Source: RUG563 sp045590215 (lineage in GTDB: Bacteria > Bacillota > Clostridia > Christensenellales > Aristaeellaceae). From it: DNA of 64,000 bases. The position numbers were made by a program, and so were the translations under genes. Of the stretch, positions 7,489 through 16,232 are shown piece by piece. The stretch lies in NCBI GenBank assembly GCA_045590215.1, contig JAZNQO010000001.1, positions 43,011-107,010 on the forward strand. Reading direction: 5' to 3'. The notes beneath the pieces are model-generated. The model was not told the DNA's origin. It did no database searches and saw nothing but the letters and a program-made list of their open reading frames with translations. How positions within the stretch are numbered: the stretch's first letter is position 1; every line of letters begins with the position of its first letter.

Positions 7489-8589
7489 ATGGAAATCCGT
7501 TTGGAACATTTAACGAAAAAATTCCCCAACCGCAATAAAAAGCATGGCGATTTTGTGATTGCCGTGAATGATTTTGATTTTGTAATTCCTGACGGCCAAT
7601 TGGTGGGCTTGCTGGGCCCTTCCGGCTGCGGCAAAAGCACCACGCTGAACCTGATTTCCGGCCTGGAGACGCCCACGGAAGGAAAGATTTTCTTCGGGGA
7701 GGACGACGTGACCCGTCTGCCCCCGGAAAACAGGGGCGTGGGGCTGGTATTCCAGAACTATGCGCTGTATCCCCATCTGACGGTGCAGCAGAACATCATG
7801 TTCCCTTTGCAGAATTTGCGGGGAGAGCAGAAGCTGTCCAAAGACGAAATGAAAAAGCGGGCACTGGAAGCGGCCAAACTGGTACAGATTGATACGCTGA
7901 TGGAGCGCAAGCCTTCGGAACTTTCCGGCGGCCAGCAGCAGCGTGTGGCTATTGCAAGAGCATTGGTGAAAATGCCGAGGGTTTTGCTCCTTGACGAGCC
8001 CCTTTCCAATCTGGACGCACGGCTTCGCCTGCAAACCCGTGAAGAAATCCGCCGTATTCAGCAGGAAACGAAAATCACCACCATTTTCGTCACCCACGAT
8101 CAGGAAGAGGCCATGTCCATTTCCGATATGATCGTAGTGATGAAAGACGGCGTGGTGCATCAGATTGGCAAACCCCAGGAGGTGTACGACCATCCGACCA
8201 ATCTTTTCGTCGCCACCTTCCTTGGCACGCCCTCCATTAACGTTTTCAAGGGCAAGGTGCAGGACGAAACGCTGTATATCGGTGATGAAGCGGTGCTGAA
8301 AGTGCCCGGCATTGAAAACCGGAAAGTGATTGCCGCCATTCGCCCGGAAGGCTTCCTGCTGGACAAGGAAGGCCCCTTCACCCTTGGGCTGACCCGTGTG
8401 GAAGTGATGGGGAGAGATACGTCCGTCGTGTGCACCCACAAAGCCGCCGTCAGCGAAAGCCTGCGTGCCATCGTGCGCACGGACAGCGTGGTGGACACCG
8501 ATCAAAAGACGGTGCGTTTCTCCCTCCTGCCCATGAAAGTGCATCTGTTCGACCCCGAAACGGAAGAAGATCTGCCGTTTTCCCTGTGA
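7489..8589 (+). CDS. Carbohydrate ABC transporter ATP-binding protein (UgpC/MsmK type)
   Basis: A 366-residue ATPase. The nucleotide-binding domain has Walker A GPSGCGKST near 43, the signature LSGGQQQR near 145, Walker B VLLLDEPLSNLD near 165 and the switch THDQEEA near 203. A C-terminal beta-rich TOBE/MalK-like regulatory domain follows (from about 240). It energises sugar import for the two permeases directly downstream. The RBS is GAAGGGAAACG. The operon continues with permeases at 8611 and 9515 and a binding protein at 10387; the order ATPase first is less common in Clostridia, where the ATPase is often unlinked. Confidence 0.93.
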   Translation: MEIRLEHLTKKFPNRNKKHGDFVIAVNDFDFVIPDGQLVGLLGPSGCGKSTTLNLISGLETPTEGKIFFGEDDVTRLPPENRGVGLVFQNYALYPHLTVQQNIMFPLQNLRGEQKLSKDEMKKRALEAAKLVQIDTLMERKPSELSGGQQQRVAIARALVKMPRVLLLDEPLSNLDARLRLQTREEIRRIQQETKITTIFVTHDQEEAMSISDMIVVMKDGVVHQIGKPQEVYDHPTNLFVATFLGTPSINVFKGKVQDETLYIGDEAVLKVPGIENRKVIAAIRPEGFLLDKEGPFTLGLTRVEVMGRDTSVVCTHKAAVSESLRAIVRTDSVVDTDQKTVRFSLLPMKVHLFDPETEEDLPFSL

Positions 8590-8610
8590 GCCGGGAAAGG
8601 AGCAAGCAAT

Positions 8611-9501
8611 ATGCTGAAAAAGAATCTGAAAGCTTGGCTGTATCTTTTGCCGGCCATCCTGTTTTTAGGGATATTCATGGTGTATCCTTTGATTGATGTG
8701 TTTGTGTATTCTCTGGAAGAAGGGTATAATTCCGTTTCCCAGAGTTATCATGGCGTGGGGCTTTATAACTATCAGAAAGTGCTGCGTGACCCGGACTTTT
8801 TGCAGGCTCTGAAAAACACGGTGATCTTGGTTGCGGTGACGGTGCCCCTTTCCACACTGCTGGCCCTTTTCATTTCCCTTGGGCTCAACAGTATCAAGCC
8901 CTTGCGCAACTTATATCAGACCGTCTATTTCCTGCCCTATGTGACCAACACCTTGGCCGTTGGCCTTGTGTTCATGGTGCTGTTCAAGAAAACGCCCTAT
9001 TCCGAAGGGCTTGTGAATTTGATGATTAACTGGTTTGGCGGTGCATCGGTGGATTTTATTGATGGGCCATACTGGGCGAAGATGTTTGTGATGTGCTTTT
9101 ACACCATCTGGGTGGTGCTGCCCTTCAAAATTTTGATTCTGACCAGTGCCTTGGCTTCCGTGGACGAAATGTATTATAAATCCGCCCGGATTGACGGCAC
9201 CAGAAAAGGCCGCATTTTCCTGCGCATCACCCTGCCCATGATTTCACCCATGATTTTTTATCTGGTGATCACCGGCTTCATCGGCGCATTCAAGGCTTAC
9301 AGCGATGCGGTGGCTCTTTTCGGAACGGATTTGAACGCCGCCGGGATGAACACCATCGTGGGCTATGTGTACGATAAACTGTATTCCGATGGCGGCGGGT
9401 ATCCGTCCTATGCGTCGGCAGCGGCTTTGATTCTCTTTGCCATCGTGCTCACCATTACCTGTATCAATTTGCTCATCAGCAAAAAGAAAGTGCATTATTG
9501 A
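8611..9501 (+). CDS. Carbohydrate ABC transporter permease (MalF/UgpA type)
   Basis: A 296-residue inner-membrane permease with six hydrophobic segments and the cytoplasmic EAA loop recognisable near residues 188-210 (YYKSARIDGTRKGRIFLRIT, ending in LP), which docks the ATPase. It starts 21 bases after the ATPase stop with GGAAAGGAG upstream. With the next permease it forms the heterodimeric pore of a CUT1-type sugar importer. Substrate not deducible. Confidence 0.92.
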   Translation: MLKKNLKAWLYLLPAILFLGIFMVYPLIDVFVYSLEEGYNSVSQSYHGVGLYNYQKVLRDPDFLQALKNTVILVAVTVPLSTLLALFISLGLNSIKPLRNLYQTVYFLPYVTNTLAVGLVFMVLFKKTPYSEGLVNLMINWFGGASVDFIDGPYWAKMFVMCFYTIWVVLPFKILILTSALASVDEMYYKSARIDGTRKGRIFLRITLPMISPMIFYLVITGFIGAFKAYSDAVALFGTDLNAAGMNTIVGYVYDKLYSDGGGYPSYASAAALILFAIVLTITCINLLISKKKVHY

Positions 9502-9514
9502 GGAGGGGAGAGGC

Positions 9515-10390
9515 ATGCAGAATAAGCTGGATTTTGAAAAAATCGAACGCCGGGCCGCTCTCCGCAGCCGCCTTGGCAAAGGAACAACCTATTTCCTCCT
9601 GACCCTTTGGGCCATCATCGTGCTCTTTCCGTTTTATTGGATGATTCTCACTTCCGTCAAAACCTATGCGTCCTATAATGCGGAATACATTCCCTCTTTT
9701 TTCACCCTGACCCCCACCTTTGAAAACTACCGGGAAGCCTTTACGGCGGTGCCCCTTGGCCGGTATTTTTCCAATACGCTGATTTTCACTTTGGTGACAA
9801 CTGCCCTGATGCTGGTTGTGATTATTCTGGCGGCCTTTGCCTTTGCACGGCTGGAGTTCAAGGGGAAAGCCATTCTCTTTACGCTGTTCCTTTCCCTGAT
9901 GATGATTCCTACGGAGCTGGTTGTCATTACCAATTTCCAGACCATCACCAACTGGAACATGCGAAACTCCTTCCCCGGCCTGATTCTGCCGTCGGTGACA
10001 TCCGTTTTCTATATTTATCTGCTGAAAGAAAATTTCGAGCAGATTCCGGACGAACTCTATAAGGCGGCGCAGGTGGACGGCACGGGGGATTTCAAGTATC
10101 TTCTGAAGGTGATGATTCCCATCAGCCAGCCAACGCTTGTCACCATCACCATCTTGAAAGTGATCGAGTGCTGGAATTCCTATGTGTGGCCCCGGCTGAT
10201 TACAGATGACCCCAATTTTTTCCTTGTGTCCAACGGCATTCAGGAAATCCGGGAAAGCGGCTTTGGCCGGGAGAATATTCCAGCCATGATGGCGGCGGTT
10301 GTGGTGATTTCCGTGCCGCTGATTGTTCTGTTTCTCATTTTCCGCAAGAAAGTGATGGCTGGTGTTTCGAGGGGAGGAACCAAAGGATGA
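9515..10390 (+). CDS. Carbohydrate ABC transporter permease (MalG/UgpE type)
   Basis: A 291-residue second permease subunit. It has an N-terminal cytoplasmic stretch of about 28 residues, six hydrophobic segments, and an EAA loop around ELYKAAQVDGTGDFKYLLKV. The start at 9515 was taken because AGGAGGGGAGAGG lies just upstream; an earlier ATG overlaps the preceding permease. Its stop overlaps the binding protein start (ATGA), so the two are translationally coupled. Confidence 0.92.
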   Translation: MQNKLDFEKIERRAALRSRLGKGTTYFLLTLWAIIVLFPFYWMILTSVKTYASYNAEYIPSFFTLTPTFENYREAFTAVPLGRYFSNTLIFTLVTTALMLVVIILAAFAFARLEFKGKAILFTLFLSLMMIPTELVVITNFQTITNWNMRNSFPGLILPSVTSVFYIYLLKENFEQIPDELYKAAQVDGTGDFKYLLKVMIPISQPTLVTITILKVIECWNSYVWPRLITDDPNFFLVSNGIQEIRESGFGRENIPAMMAAVVVISVPLIVLFLIFRKKVMAGVSRGGTKG

Positions 10391-11985
10391 CGCAGAAAAA
10401 AAGAACATTTGCTGTGATTGTGCTGCTGGTTTCAATATGCTTCCTTTTCACGGGCTGCCATGGCAAAAACACCGCTGCGGCCTTTGTGCTGCCGGAAAAG
10501 TTTGATACTTCCCGGAACTATGAAATCACCTTCTGGGCGAAGAACGATACCAATCTCACGCAGGTGCAGATTTACAAAGATGCGATTGCCGGGTTTGAAA
10601 AAGCGTATCCGAACGTCAAAGTGAATCTGCGATTGTACACCGATTACGGACGCATCTATAACGATGTAATCACCAATATCGCAACCGGTACCACCCCCAA
10701 CGTGTGCATCACCTATCCCGACCATATCGCCACCTATCTTACCGGCGGTACCAATACGGTGATTCCTTTGACGGATATTCTGGAAAACGAAAAGTTAGGC
10801 CTTGGCGGCAGCGAAGTGAATTTCGATGCACCGAAAAAGGACGAAGTGGTGCCCAAGTTTCTGTCCGAGTGCCGCATTGGCGGCAATACCTACGCCCTGC
10901 CCTTCATGCGTTCCACGGAGGCCATGTATGTGAACAAAACCTTTGTAGAAAAGCTGGGCTACACTTTGCCTGAAGTATTGACGTGGGATTTTGTCTGGGA
11001 AGTATCAGAAGCAGCCATGGCAAAGGACGCAAACGGGCTGTACAAAGTGAACGGCCAGAAGGTATTGATTCCCTTCATCTATAAATCCACGGATAATATG
11101 ATGATCCAGTGGCTGAACCAATCCGGCGGCGATTATTCCACGGAAAATGGCGATATCCTGATTTTTAACGACTACACCAAGGGATTTTTGAAAGAGATTG
11201 CCAAGCATGCGGCTACCGGCTCCTTCTCCACCTTCAAGATTTCCAGCTACCCGGCCAATTTCCTCAACGCCGGCCAGTGCATCTTCGCTGTGGACTCCAC
11301 AGCCGGTGCCACATGGATGGGCTCCGATGCACCGCTGATTGATATCAGCCCCGAAAATCTGGTGGAATTTGAAACGGCAGTTTTGCCCATTCCGCAGGTC
11401 AACCCAGAAAACATGACTATGATTTCCCAAGGCCCTTCCGTTTGCATTTTCAATAAAGAAGATCCCCAGGAAGTGTTGGCATCGTGGCTGTTTATGCAGT
11501 ATCTTTTAACCAATGACGTGCAGATTGCCTATGCCCAGACGGAAGGCTATGTGCCCGTTACGCTGAAAGCCCAGCAAAGCGAAGTTTATCAGAATTATTT
11601 GAGCCGCAGCGGCGAAGACAATGAACTGTATTACGATATCAAGCTGGATGCTTCCAAGCTGCTGATTGCCCAGACGGAAAACACCTTTGTGACCCCTGTG
11701 TTTAACGGCTCCGCTTCCCTTCGCGATGCCTCCGGCCAGATGATTGAGGAAGTGACCAAAGCCGTCAACCGCAGAAAGACCGTGAACGATGCCTATCTGG
11801 ATGAGCTCTTTGCCAGCATGCAAAGCCGCTATAACCTGAACGAAACGGGCATGGTGGGGCAGGAGGAGACCCTTGGCGAATTGCCAGGAGAAGCCAGAGC
11901 CCTTTTGATTACGCTGGTGGTAGTCTGGGCGATGATTGGTATGTATGCTCTTTGCATTACCATAAAAAGAAAACAGACAAAATGA
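10387..11985 (+). CDS. Extracellular sugar-binding lipoprotein with C-terminal membrane anchor
   Basis: A 532-residue CUT1 solute-binding protein. The N-terminal signal ends in a lipobox (FLFTGC), so Cys is lipidated and the protein is tethered outside the membrane. The body is a family 1 extracellular binding protein (YEITFWAKND at the start, the usual FEKAYPNVKV near 60). Unusually, the last 35 residues form a hydrophobic helix (ALLITLVVVWAMIGMYALCI) followed by a basic tail (KRKQTK), giving a second membrane anchor. It overlaps the upstream permease stop by four bases. Substrate unknown. Confidence 0.88.
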   Translation: MTQKKRTFAVIVLLVSICFLFTGCHGKNTAAAFVLPEKFDTSRNYEITFWAKNDTNLTQVQIYKDAIAGFEKAYPNVKVNLRLYTDYGRIYNDVITNIATGTTPNVCITYPDHIATYLTGGTNTVIPLTDILENEKLGLGGSEVNFDAPKKDEVVPKFLSECRIGGNTYALPFMRSTEAMYVNKTFVEKLGYTLPEVLTWDFVWEVSEAAMAKDANGLYKVNGQKVLIPFIYKSTDNMMIQWLNQSGGDYSTENGDILIFNDYTKGFLKEIAKHAATGSFSTFKISSYPANFLNAGQCIFAVDSTAGATWMGSDAPLIDISPENLVEFETAVLPIPQVNPENMTMISQGPSVCIFNKEDPQEVLASWLFMQYLLTNDVQIAYAQTEGYVPVTLKAQQSEVYQNYLSRSGEDNELYYDIKLDASKLLIAQTENTFVTPVFNGSASLRDASGQMIEEVTKAVNRRKTVNDAYLDELFASMQSRYNLNETGMVGQEETLGELPGEARALLITLVVVWAMIGMYALCITIKRKQTK

Positions 11986-11995
11986 AGTCTGGCGG

Positions 11996-12024
11996 TTGAA
12001 AGTAAGGAAAATTCATGTTATACT
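11996..12024 (+). promoter_or_regulatory. Promoter of the repeat lipoprotein
   Basis: TTGAAA (11996-12001), 17-base spacer, TATACT (12019-12024), 49 bases ahead of the ATG at 12074. It separates this gene from the importer operon, although read-through is possible because no terminator is visible between them. Confidence 0.65.
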
Positions 12025-12073
12025 ATGTAAGTGCATTTTGCACAAGAAAGAAAAAATAAGTGAGGAATCTGCA

Positions 12074-13993
12074 ATGAAGAAATTTACCCGTTTCTTTGCA
12101 CTGATGATCATGGCTGTGATGGTGCTGGGTCTGGCCGGCTGCGCAAGCGACCCCAAGACAGAAGCCACCGCTGTCCCCTTTGTTACGGATGTGCCTGCTA
12201 TGGAAGTGCCTGTTACCGAAGTGCCTGCTACTGAAGTGCCTGCTACTGAAGTGCCTGCTACTGAAGTGCCTGCTACTGAAGTGCCTGCTACCGAAGTGCC
12301 TGCCACTGAAGTGCCTGCTACCGAAGTGCCTGCTACCGAAGTGCCTGCTACCGAAGTGCCTGCCACCGAAGTGCCTGCTACCGAAGTGCCCGCCACTGAA
12401 GTGCCTGCTCCTGCTGCCGTGACCAATTATGCCGATTTCGTGGCTGCCGAGCTGAACACGCCCGTGGAAGTGGAAACCTATGTGCAGGCCAAGCAGGATT
12501 GGTGGGACAACAAGGCCACTTTCTACACCCAGAACGAAGAAGGTGCCTATTTCGTCTATGAAATGGCCATCTCTGAAGAAGATTTCAATAAGCTGGTTCC
12601 CGGCACCAAGATTCTGGTGAAGGGCTACAAGGCCGAATGGGCCGGCGAAGTGGAAATCGTGGATGCCACTTATGAAATTCTGGAAGGCGAATATATCGCT
12701 ACCCCCATCGTGGTTACCTCCCTGCTGGGCACCGATGATCTGATTGAGTATCAGAACCAGTTCGTGTCCTTCAAGAACGTCACCGTGGAAAAGATTGAAT
12801 ACAAGAACGGCGAACCCGGCGACGACATCTATCTGACCATCTCCTACGAAGGCAATAACTACGACTTCTGCGTGGAACGCTATCTCACCGGCCCCGATAC
12901 CCAAGTGTATAAGACCGTGGGCACCCTGCATGCCGGCGACGTGGTGGACGTGGATGGTTTCCTGTACTGGTATAACGGCGTGAACACCCACATCACCAAT
13001 GTGACGGTTATTTCCTGCGCCGAAGAAGCCGTTGAAGAAACCGTAGCCGCCGTGGAAGAAGTTGTGACCGAAGAAGTGGCTGCTGTGGAAGAAACTGTTG
13101 AAGAAACCGTGGCTGCCGTGGAAGAAGTTGTGACCGAAGAAGTGGCTGCTGTGGAAGAAACCGTTGAAGAAACCGTAGCCGCCGTGGAAGAAGTTGTGAC
13201 CGAAGAAGTGGCTGCTGTGGAAGAAGCCGTTGAAGAAACCGTGGCCGCCGTGGAAGAAGTTGTGACCGAAGAAGTGGCTGCTGTGGAAGAAACTGTTGAA
13301 GAAACCGTAGCCGCCGTGGAAGAAGTTGTGACCGAACTGACTGCCGCCGTGGAAGAAGTTGTGGAAGAAGTTCCTGCTGCCGTGACCAATTATGCCGATT
13401 TTGTGGCTGCCGAGCTGAACACGCCTGTGGAAGTGGAAACCTATGTGCAGGCCAAGCAGGATTGGTGGGACAACAAGGCCACTTTCTACACCCAGAACGA
13501 AGAAGGTGCCTATTTCATCTATGAAATGGCCATCTCCGAAGAAGATTTCAATAAGCTGGTTCCCGGCACCAAGATTCTGGTGAAGGGCTATAAGACCGCA
13601 TGGTCCGGCGAAGTGGAAATCGTGGATGCTACCTATGAAATTCTGGAAGGCACCTGGGTTGCCGAAGCCAAGGATCTGACTGATAAGCTGGGCACGGAAG
13701 AGCTGATTGACTTCCAGAACCAGTTGGCCACCTTCAAGGGTCTCACCGTGGAAGCCATCGAATATAAGAACGGCGAACCCGGTGACGACATCTATGTGAC
13801 CGTGTCCCTCAACGGCCAGAAGTATAACTTCTGCGTGGAACGCTACCTCACCGGCCCCGACACCGAAGTGTACACCGCTGTGGGCAACCTGCATGTGGGC
13901 GATGTTGTGGATGTGGAAGGCTTTGTTTACTGGTATAATGGCGTGAACACCCATATCACCAAGGTGACCGAAGTTTCCTGCACTGCTGAATAA
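12074..13993 (+). CDS. Repeat-rich surface lipoprotein with two duplicated OB-like modules
   Basis: A 639-residue lipoprotein. The signal peptide ends at LAGC, with the lipidated Cys at 23. Residues 40-115 are a stalk of VPATE pentapeptides. Residues about 118-316 form a beta-rich module (NYADFVAAELNTPVEVETYV at the start). Residues 317-436 are a highly acidic E/V/A/T-rich region made of 22-residue repeats. Residues about 438-639 repeat the first module, nearly identically over its first 70 residues. Each module looks like two OB-type barrels (inference). The start was placed at the ATG with the signal peptide rather than an upstream in-frame ATG. Function unknown; the stalks suggest display away from the membrane. 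Confidence 0.8.
   Translation: MKKFTRFFALMIMAVMVLGLAGCASDPKTEATAVPFVTDVPAMEVPVTEVPATEVPATEVPATEVPATEVPATEVPATEVPATEVPATEVPATEVPATEVPATEVPATEVPAPAAVTNYADFVAAELNTPVEVETYVQAKQDWWDNKATFYTQNEEGAYFVYEMAISEEDFNKLVPGTKILVKGYKAEWAGEVEIVDATYEILEGEYIATPIVVTSLLGTDDLIEYQNQFVSFKNVTVEKIEYKNGEPGDDIYLTISYEGNNYDFCVERYLTGPDTQVYKTVGTLHAGDVVDVDGFLYWYNGVNTHITNVTVISCAEEAVEETVAAVEEVVTEEVAAVEETVEETVAAVEEVVTEEVAAVEETVEETVAAVEEVVTEEVAAVEEAVEETVAAVEEVVTEEVAAVEETVEETVAAVEEVVTELTAAVEEVVEEVPAAVTNYADFVAAELNTPVEVETYVQAKQDWWDNKATFYTQNEEGAYFIYEMAISEEDFNKLVPGTKILVKGYKTAWSGEVEIVDATYEILEGTWVAEAKDLTDKLGTEELIDFQNQLATFKGLTVEAIEYKNGEPGDDIYVTVSLNGQKYNFCVERYLTGPDTEVYTAVGNLHVGDVVDVEGFVYWYNGVNTHITKVTEVSCTAE
12191..12418 (+). repeat. 15-base tandem repeat encoding VPATE stalk
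   Basis: Fourteen consecutive 15-base units plus a partial one, with GTGCCTGCTACYGAA as the usual form; twelve encode VPATE. Units differ mainly at third positions (CTACT/CTACC/CCACT), so copies were amplified and then drifted. Slippage here would change stalk length in whole pentapeptides without breaking the frame. Confidence 0.95.
13031..13360 (+). repeat. 66-base tandem repeat encoding an acidic linker
   Basis: About five 22-residue units beginning at 13031, 13097, 13163, 13229 and 13295; the last diverges. Each reads roughly VEETVAAVEEVV then TEEVAAVEET. The units keep frame and are very similar at DNA level, so they are recent. Predicted to be a negatively charged helical or extended spacer between the two OB-like modules. 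Confidence 0.93.
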
Positions 13994-14008
13994 TTAAAAA
14001 TCGTGGCT

Positions 14009-14050
14009 TGTGGCGTCTTCCTTTCCGGGGGACGCCACAGCTTTATCTTT
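14009..14050 (+). terminator. Terminator after the repeat lipoprotein
   Basis: The stem TGTGGCGTC / GACGCCACA has a 13-base loop and is followed by CTTTATCTTTT. It lies just after the stop at 13993 and just before the ribosome binding site of the next gene. Confidence 0.75.
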
Positions 14051-14065
14051 TGCGGAGGAAACCTT

Positions 14066-14311
14066 ATGAGCAAGATCATCCGCCTGCCCTTAAAGCAGGC
14101 ATTGACCATGGAAAAAGCAGCCGAAATTCAGCCGGAAGAACTGACCAGAGAAGAAATGCTTCTTTTGATTCCGAAAATCGAAGCCTTGTATGATGCTTTG
14201 CAGGAAGAAGAGCCGGAAGATATCATGAGCGAAGAATATCTGGCATGGGAAGAAGATCTGGAAGTGCTGGATGATTTATTGGACGAAATTCAGGATTTAT
14301 TGGAGGGATAA
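14066..14311 (+). CDS. Small acidic hypothetical protein
   Basis: An 81-residue, strongly acidic, helical protein with no signal peptide or membrane segment; the C-terminal half is mostly E, D and L (EEYLAWEEDLEVLDDLLDEI). I do not recognise a family. It has a good GCGGAGGAAACC ribosome binding site and lies 15 bases before a nucleoside hydrolase gene, so the two are probably one transcription unit. Reading frame, RBS and codon use support a real gene. Confidence 0.7.
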   Translation: MSKIIRLPLKQALTMEKAAEIQPEELTREEMLLLIPKIEALYDALQEEEPEDIMSEEYLAWEEDLEVLDDLLDEIQDLLEG

Positions 14312-14326
14312 AGGAGGCGTTTTCCC

Positions 14327-15238
14327 ATGCTGACAAAGGAACAGCGGTTGCAGATGCTGGCCTGTCCCACGGGCAGGGTGGATGTGGTGCTGGACACGGA
14401 CACCTATAACGAAATCGACGATCAGTTTGCCTTGAGTTATGCCCTCCATGCTGGGGAGAAAATTGATTTGAAGGCCGTTTATGCGGCTCCGTTCCTGAAT
14501 GAACGCTCCGTGAGCCCCAAGGACGGCATGGAAAAAAGCTATCAGGAAATCCTGAAATTGTTCCGTCTGGCCGGAAAGGAAACGCTGGCGTTCAGAGGGG
14601 CTAGCGATTATCTGAAGGACGAAAAAACGCCTTTCCTGTCCCCGGCGGCAGAGGATTTGTGCAAGCGGGCGATGGAATACAGCTGGGACAAGCCCTTATA
14701 TGTGGTGGCGATTGGTGCCATTACCAATGTAGCTAGTGCCCTTTTGATGCAGCCGGAAATTGCAGAAAAGATGGTGGTTGTCTGGCTGGGCGGCCATGCG
14801 CTTCATTGGCCGGATAACCATGAATTCAACTGCTTTCAGGATGTGGCGGCGGCAAGGGTGGTTTTTGCAAGCGGCGTGCCGCTGGTGCAATTGCCCTGCA
14901 TGGGAGTCGTGAGTGCTTTTACCACCACTGGGCCGGAGCTGGAATACTGGCTGCGAGGGAAAAATGCCCTGTGCGATTATCTGGCGGATCACACCATCGA
15001 AGCAGCGGAGGAATACGCCAAGGGCAGGGTGTGGAGCCGGATTATCTGGGATGTGACGGCAGTGGGGTGGCTGATGAACGAAAAAGGAAATCTGATGCAG
15101 GATAAAATCTTGCCAAGACCCATGCCGGAATATGATCATCACTATTCTTTTGATGAAAACAGCCCCTTGTACCGCTATGTGTATCACATTGACCGGGATG
15201 CCCTTTTGCAGGATTTATTCGACCATATCGCAAAATAA
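14327..15238 (+). CDS. Inosine-uridine-type nucleoside hydrolase
   Basis: A 303-residue nucleoside hydrolase fold enzyme, expected to split the N-glycosidic bond of nucleosides with a calcium ion. The metal-binding N-terminal motif is present as VVLDTDTYNEIDDQFAL (residues 20-36), the variant with extra residues between the DTD and DD parts. The middle segment VAIGAITNVASALL is also family-typical. AAAGGAGGC precedes the ATG. Preferred nucleoside, or a related sugar amide, cannot be told. The gene is followed by a terminator. Confidence 0.85.
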   Translation: MLTKEQRLQMLACPTGRVDVVLDTDTYNEIDDQFALSYALHAGEKIDLKAVYAAPFLNERSVSPKDGMEKSYQEILKLFRLAGKETLAFRGASDYLKDEKTPFLSPAAEDLCKRAMEYSWDKPLYVVAIGAITNVASALLMQPEIAEKMVVVWLGGHALHWPDNHEFNCFQDVAAARVVFASGVPLVQLPCMGVVSAFTTTGPELEYWLRGKNALCDYLADHTIEAAEEYAKGRVWSRIIWDVTAVGWLMNEKGNLMQDKILPRPMPEYDHHYSFDENSPLYRYVYHIDRDALLQDLFDHIAK

Positions 15239-15243
15239 AAAAT

Positions 15244-15277
15244 TTGCAATGGATGAAAAAACATCCATTGCTTTTTT
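15244..15277. terminator. Bidirectional terminator after nucleoside hydrolase
   Basis: The stem GCAATGGATG / CATCCATTGC has an AAAAAA loop and is followed by a run of six T. It sits between convergent genes and overlaps the stop of the leftward hypothetical gene. Confidence 0.85.
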
Positions 15278-16124
15278 ATGCCTTCACCTGCAGGATGCGC
15301 AGGAAATGGCCGTTTTGATGGGTGCAGCCCTCAAAGCCACGAGGCGGTATCAGGGGATGGCCGGGCACGGCGTGCAGCAGGGCGGAAACCTGGCTGTTTT
15401 TTGTCTGATACCCCATGAGGATGTAGGGGAGAGCCGGGCTTGGGGAAGGCAGCTTCACGCATCGAAAGCCGGGCAGGGCAAAGGGGCGATAGGGCGTGCC
15501 TTGGCTGAAAGAAGGCTGCAAATGCCGGATGGAGGGTGGCCAGAAAAGAGCGGGCAGGGCATAAGCCATGGGCGTTTGAGAGGCTTTGCGCAGGGAAAAG
15601 GAAGGCTCCGGGGGAAGGGGCTCTTCCGGCTCGTTTTGTGGCAGGGCAGCGGAGTTTTCTGAAAGCAGATCCCTTGGCAGCACCGGGGCATTTTCCGATA
15701 GCGGCTTTGGGGGAAGGGGGAATTCCGACTCTTTAGTCAGCATGGCAGCGGAGCTTTTCAAAGATAGCTCCAGGGACGGCTCCGGCGGCAGATTTTCCTT
15801 TTCCGGGGCGGATTTCTTCTTCTTGGGCAGCAGGGAAAGGGCGCGGAAATAGCCGTCCGTTTTGTCCTCGCCTTCTTCCCATAGTTGCAAGCCGTCCGTT
15901 TCATGACAGAGAAAGAAAAAGCCGTCCCGGTGGCAGGAAAGGGAAAGGGTGCCGTTTGGGGCGGCAGGATGGGCGTGTTCCGGATGGCCGTCGCAATAGA
16001 GCCGATAAACGCTGCCCGGCCGCAGCCCCTGACAATAAATTTGGATCCCTCCGGCCTCGCCCCGGATGTACCCCAGGCAGCTTCCTTTGCCGCAAAGGGA
16101 GCGAAAACTAAAGGCTTCTTGCAT
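15276..16124 (-). CDS. Two-domain hypothetical protein with Pro/Ser/Glu linker
   Basis: A 282-residue protein I do not recognise. Residues 1-95 look beta-rich and cysteine-containing (CGKGSCLGYIRGEAGGIQIY, later SCHRDGFFFLCHE). Residues 98-180 are a low-complexity proline/serine/glutamate linker containing imperfect LPPEPS/LPPKPLSEN repeats. Residues 185-282 form a second compact domain rich in aromatic residues and proline (FWPPSIRH, PYILMGYQTKN), ending HFLRILQVKA. No signal peptide or membrane helix. The start is supported by AAAGGAGGAAATC. It stands alone on this strand between genes of unrelated function. Confidence 0.6.
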   Translation of the reverse strand: MQEAFSFRSLCGKGSCLGYIRGEAGGIQIYCQGLRPGSVYRLYCDGHPEHAHPAAPNGTLSLSCHRDGFFFLCHETDGLQLWEEGEDKTDGYFRALSLLPKKKKSAPEKENLPPEPSLELSLKSSAAMLTKESEFPLPPKPLSENAPVLPRDLLSENSAALPQNEPEEPLPPEPSFSLRKASQTPMAYALPALFWPPSIRHLQPSFSQGTPYRPFALPGFRCVKLPSPSPALPYILMGYQTKNSQVSALLHAVPGHPLIPPRGFEGCTHQNGHFLRILQVKA

Positions 16125-16171
16125 GATGATTTCCTCCTTTTTGCGTATTATATGCGCTGTGCATCACCGCA

Positions 16172-16200
16172 TTGCCAGATAAGAAAAAATCCTGTATAAT
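16172..16200 (+). promoter_or_regulatory. Promoter of surE
   Basis: TTGCCA (16172-16177), 17-base spacer, TATAAT (16195-16200), about 32 bases before the start codon. Confidence 0.65.
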
Positions 16201-16232
16201 AGAGGGCAAGAAAGCAAGGGTGGGTGAAACCT

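Noticed and set aside
12191..13360. Possible CRISPR array
   Set aside because: The 15- and 66-base repeats are contiguous, coding and in frame, with no unique spacers and no cas genes.
12023..13954. 643-codon minus-strand frame rich in His, Gly and Phe
   Set aside because: It is the reverse of the repeat lipoprotein; its apparent repeats only mirror the VPATE and acidic repeats of the real gene.
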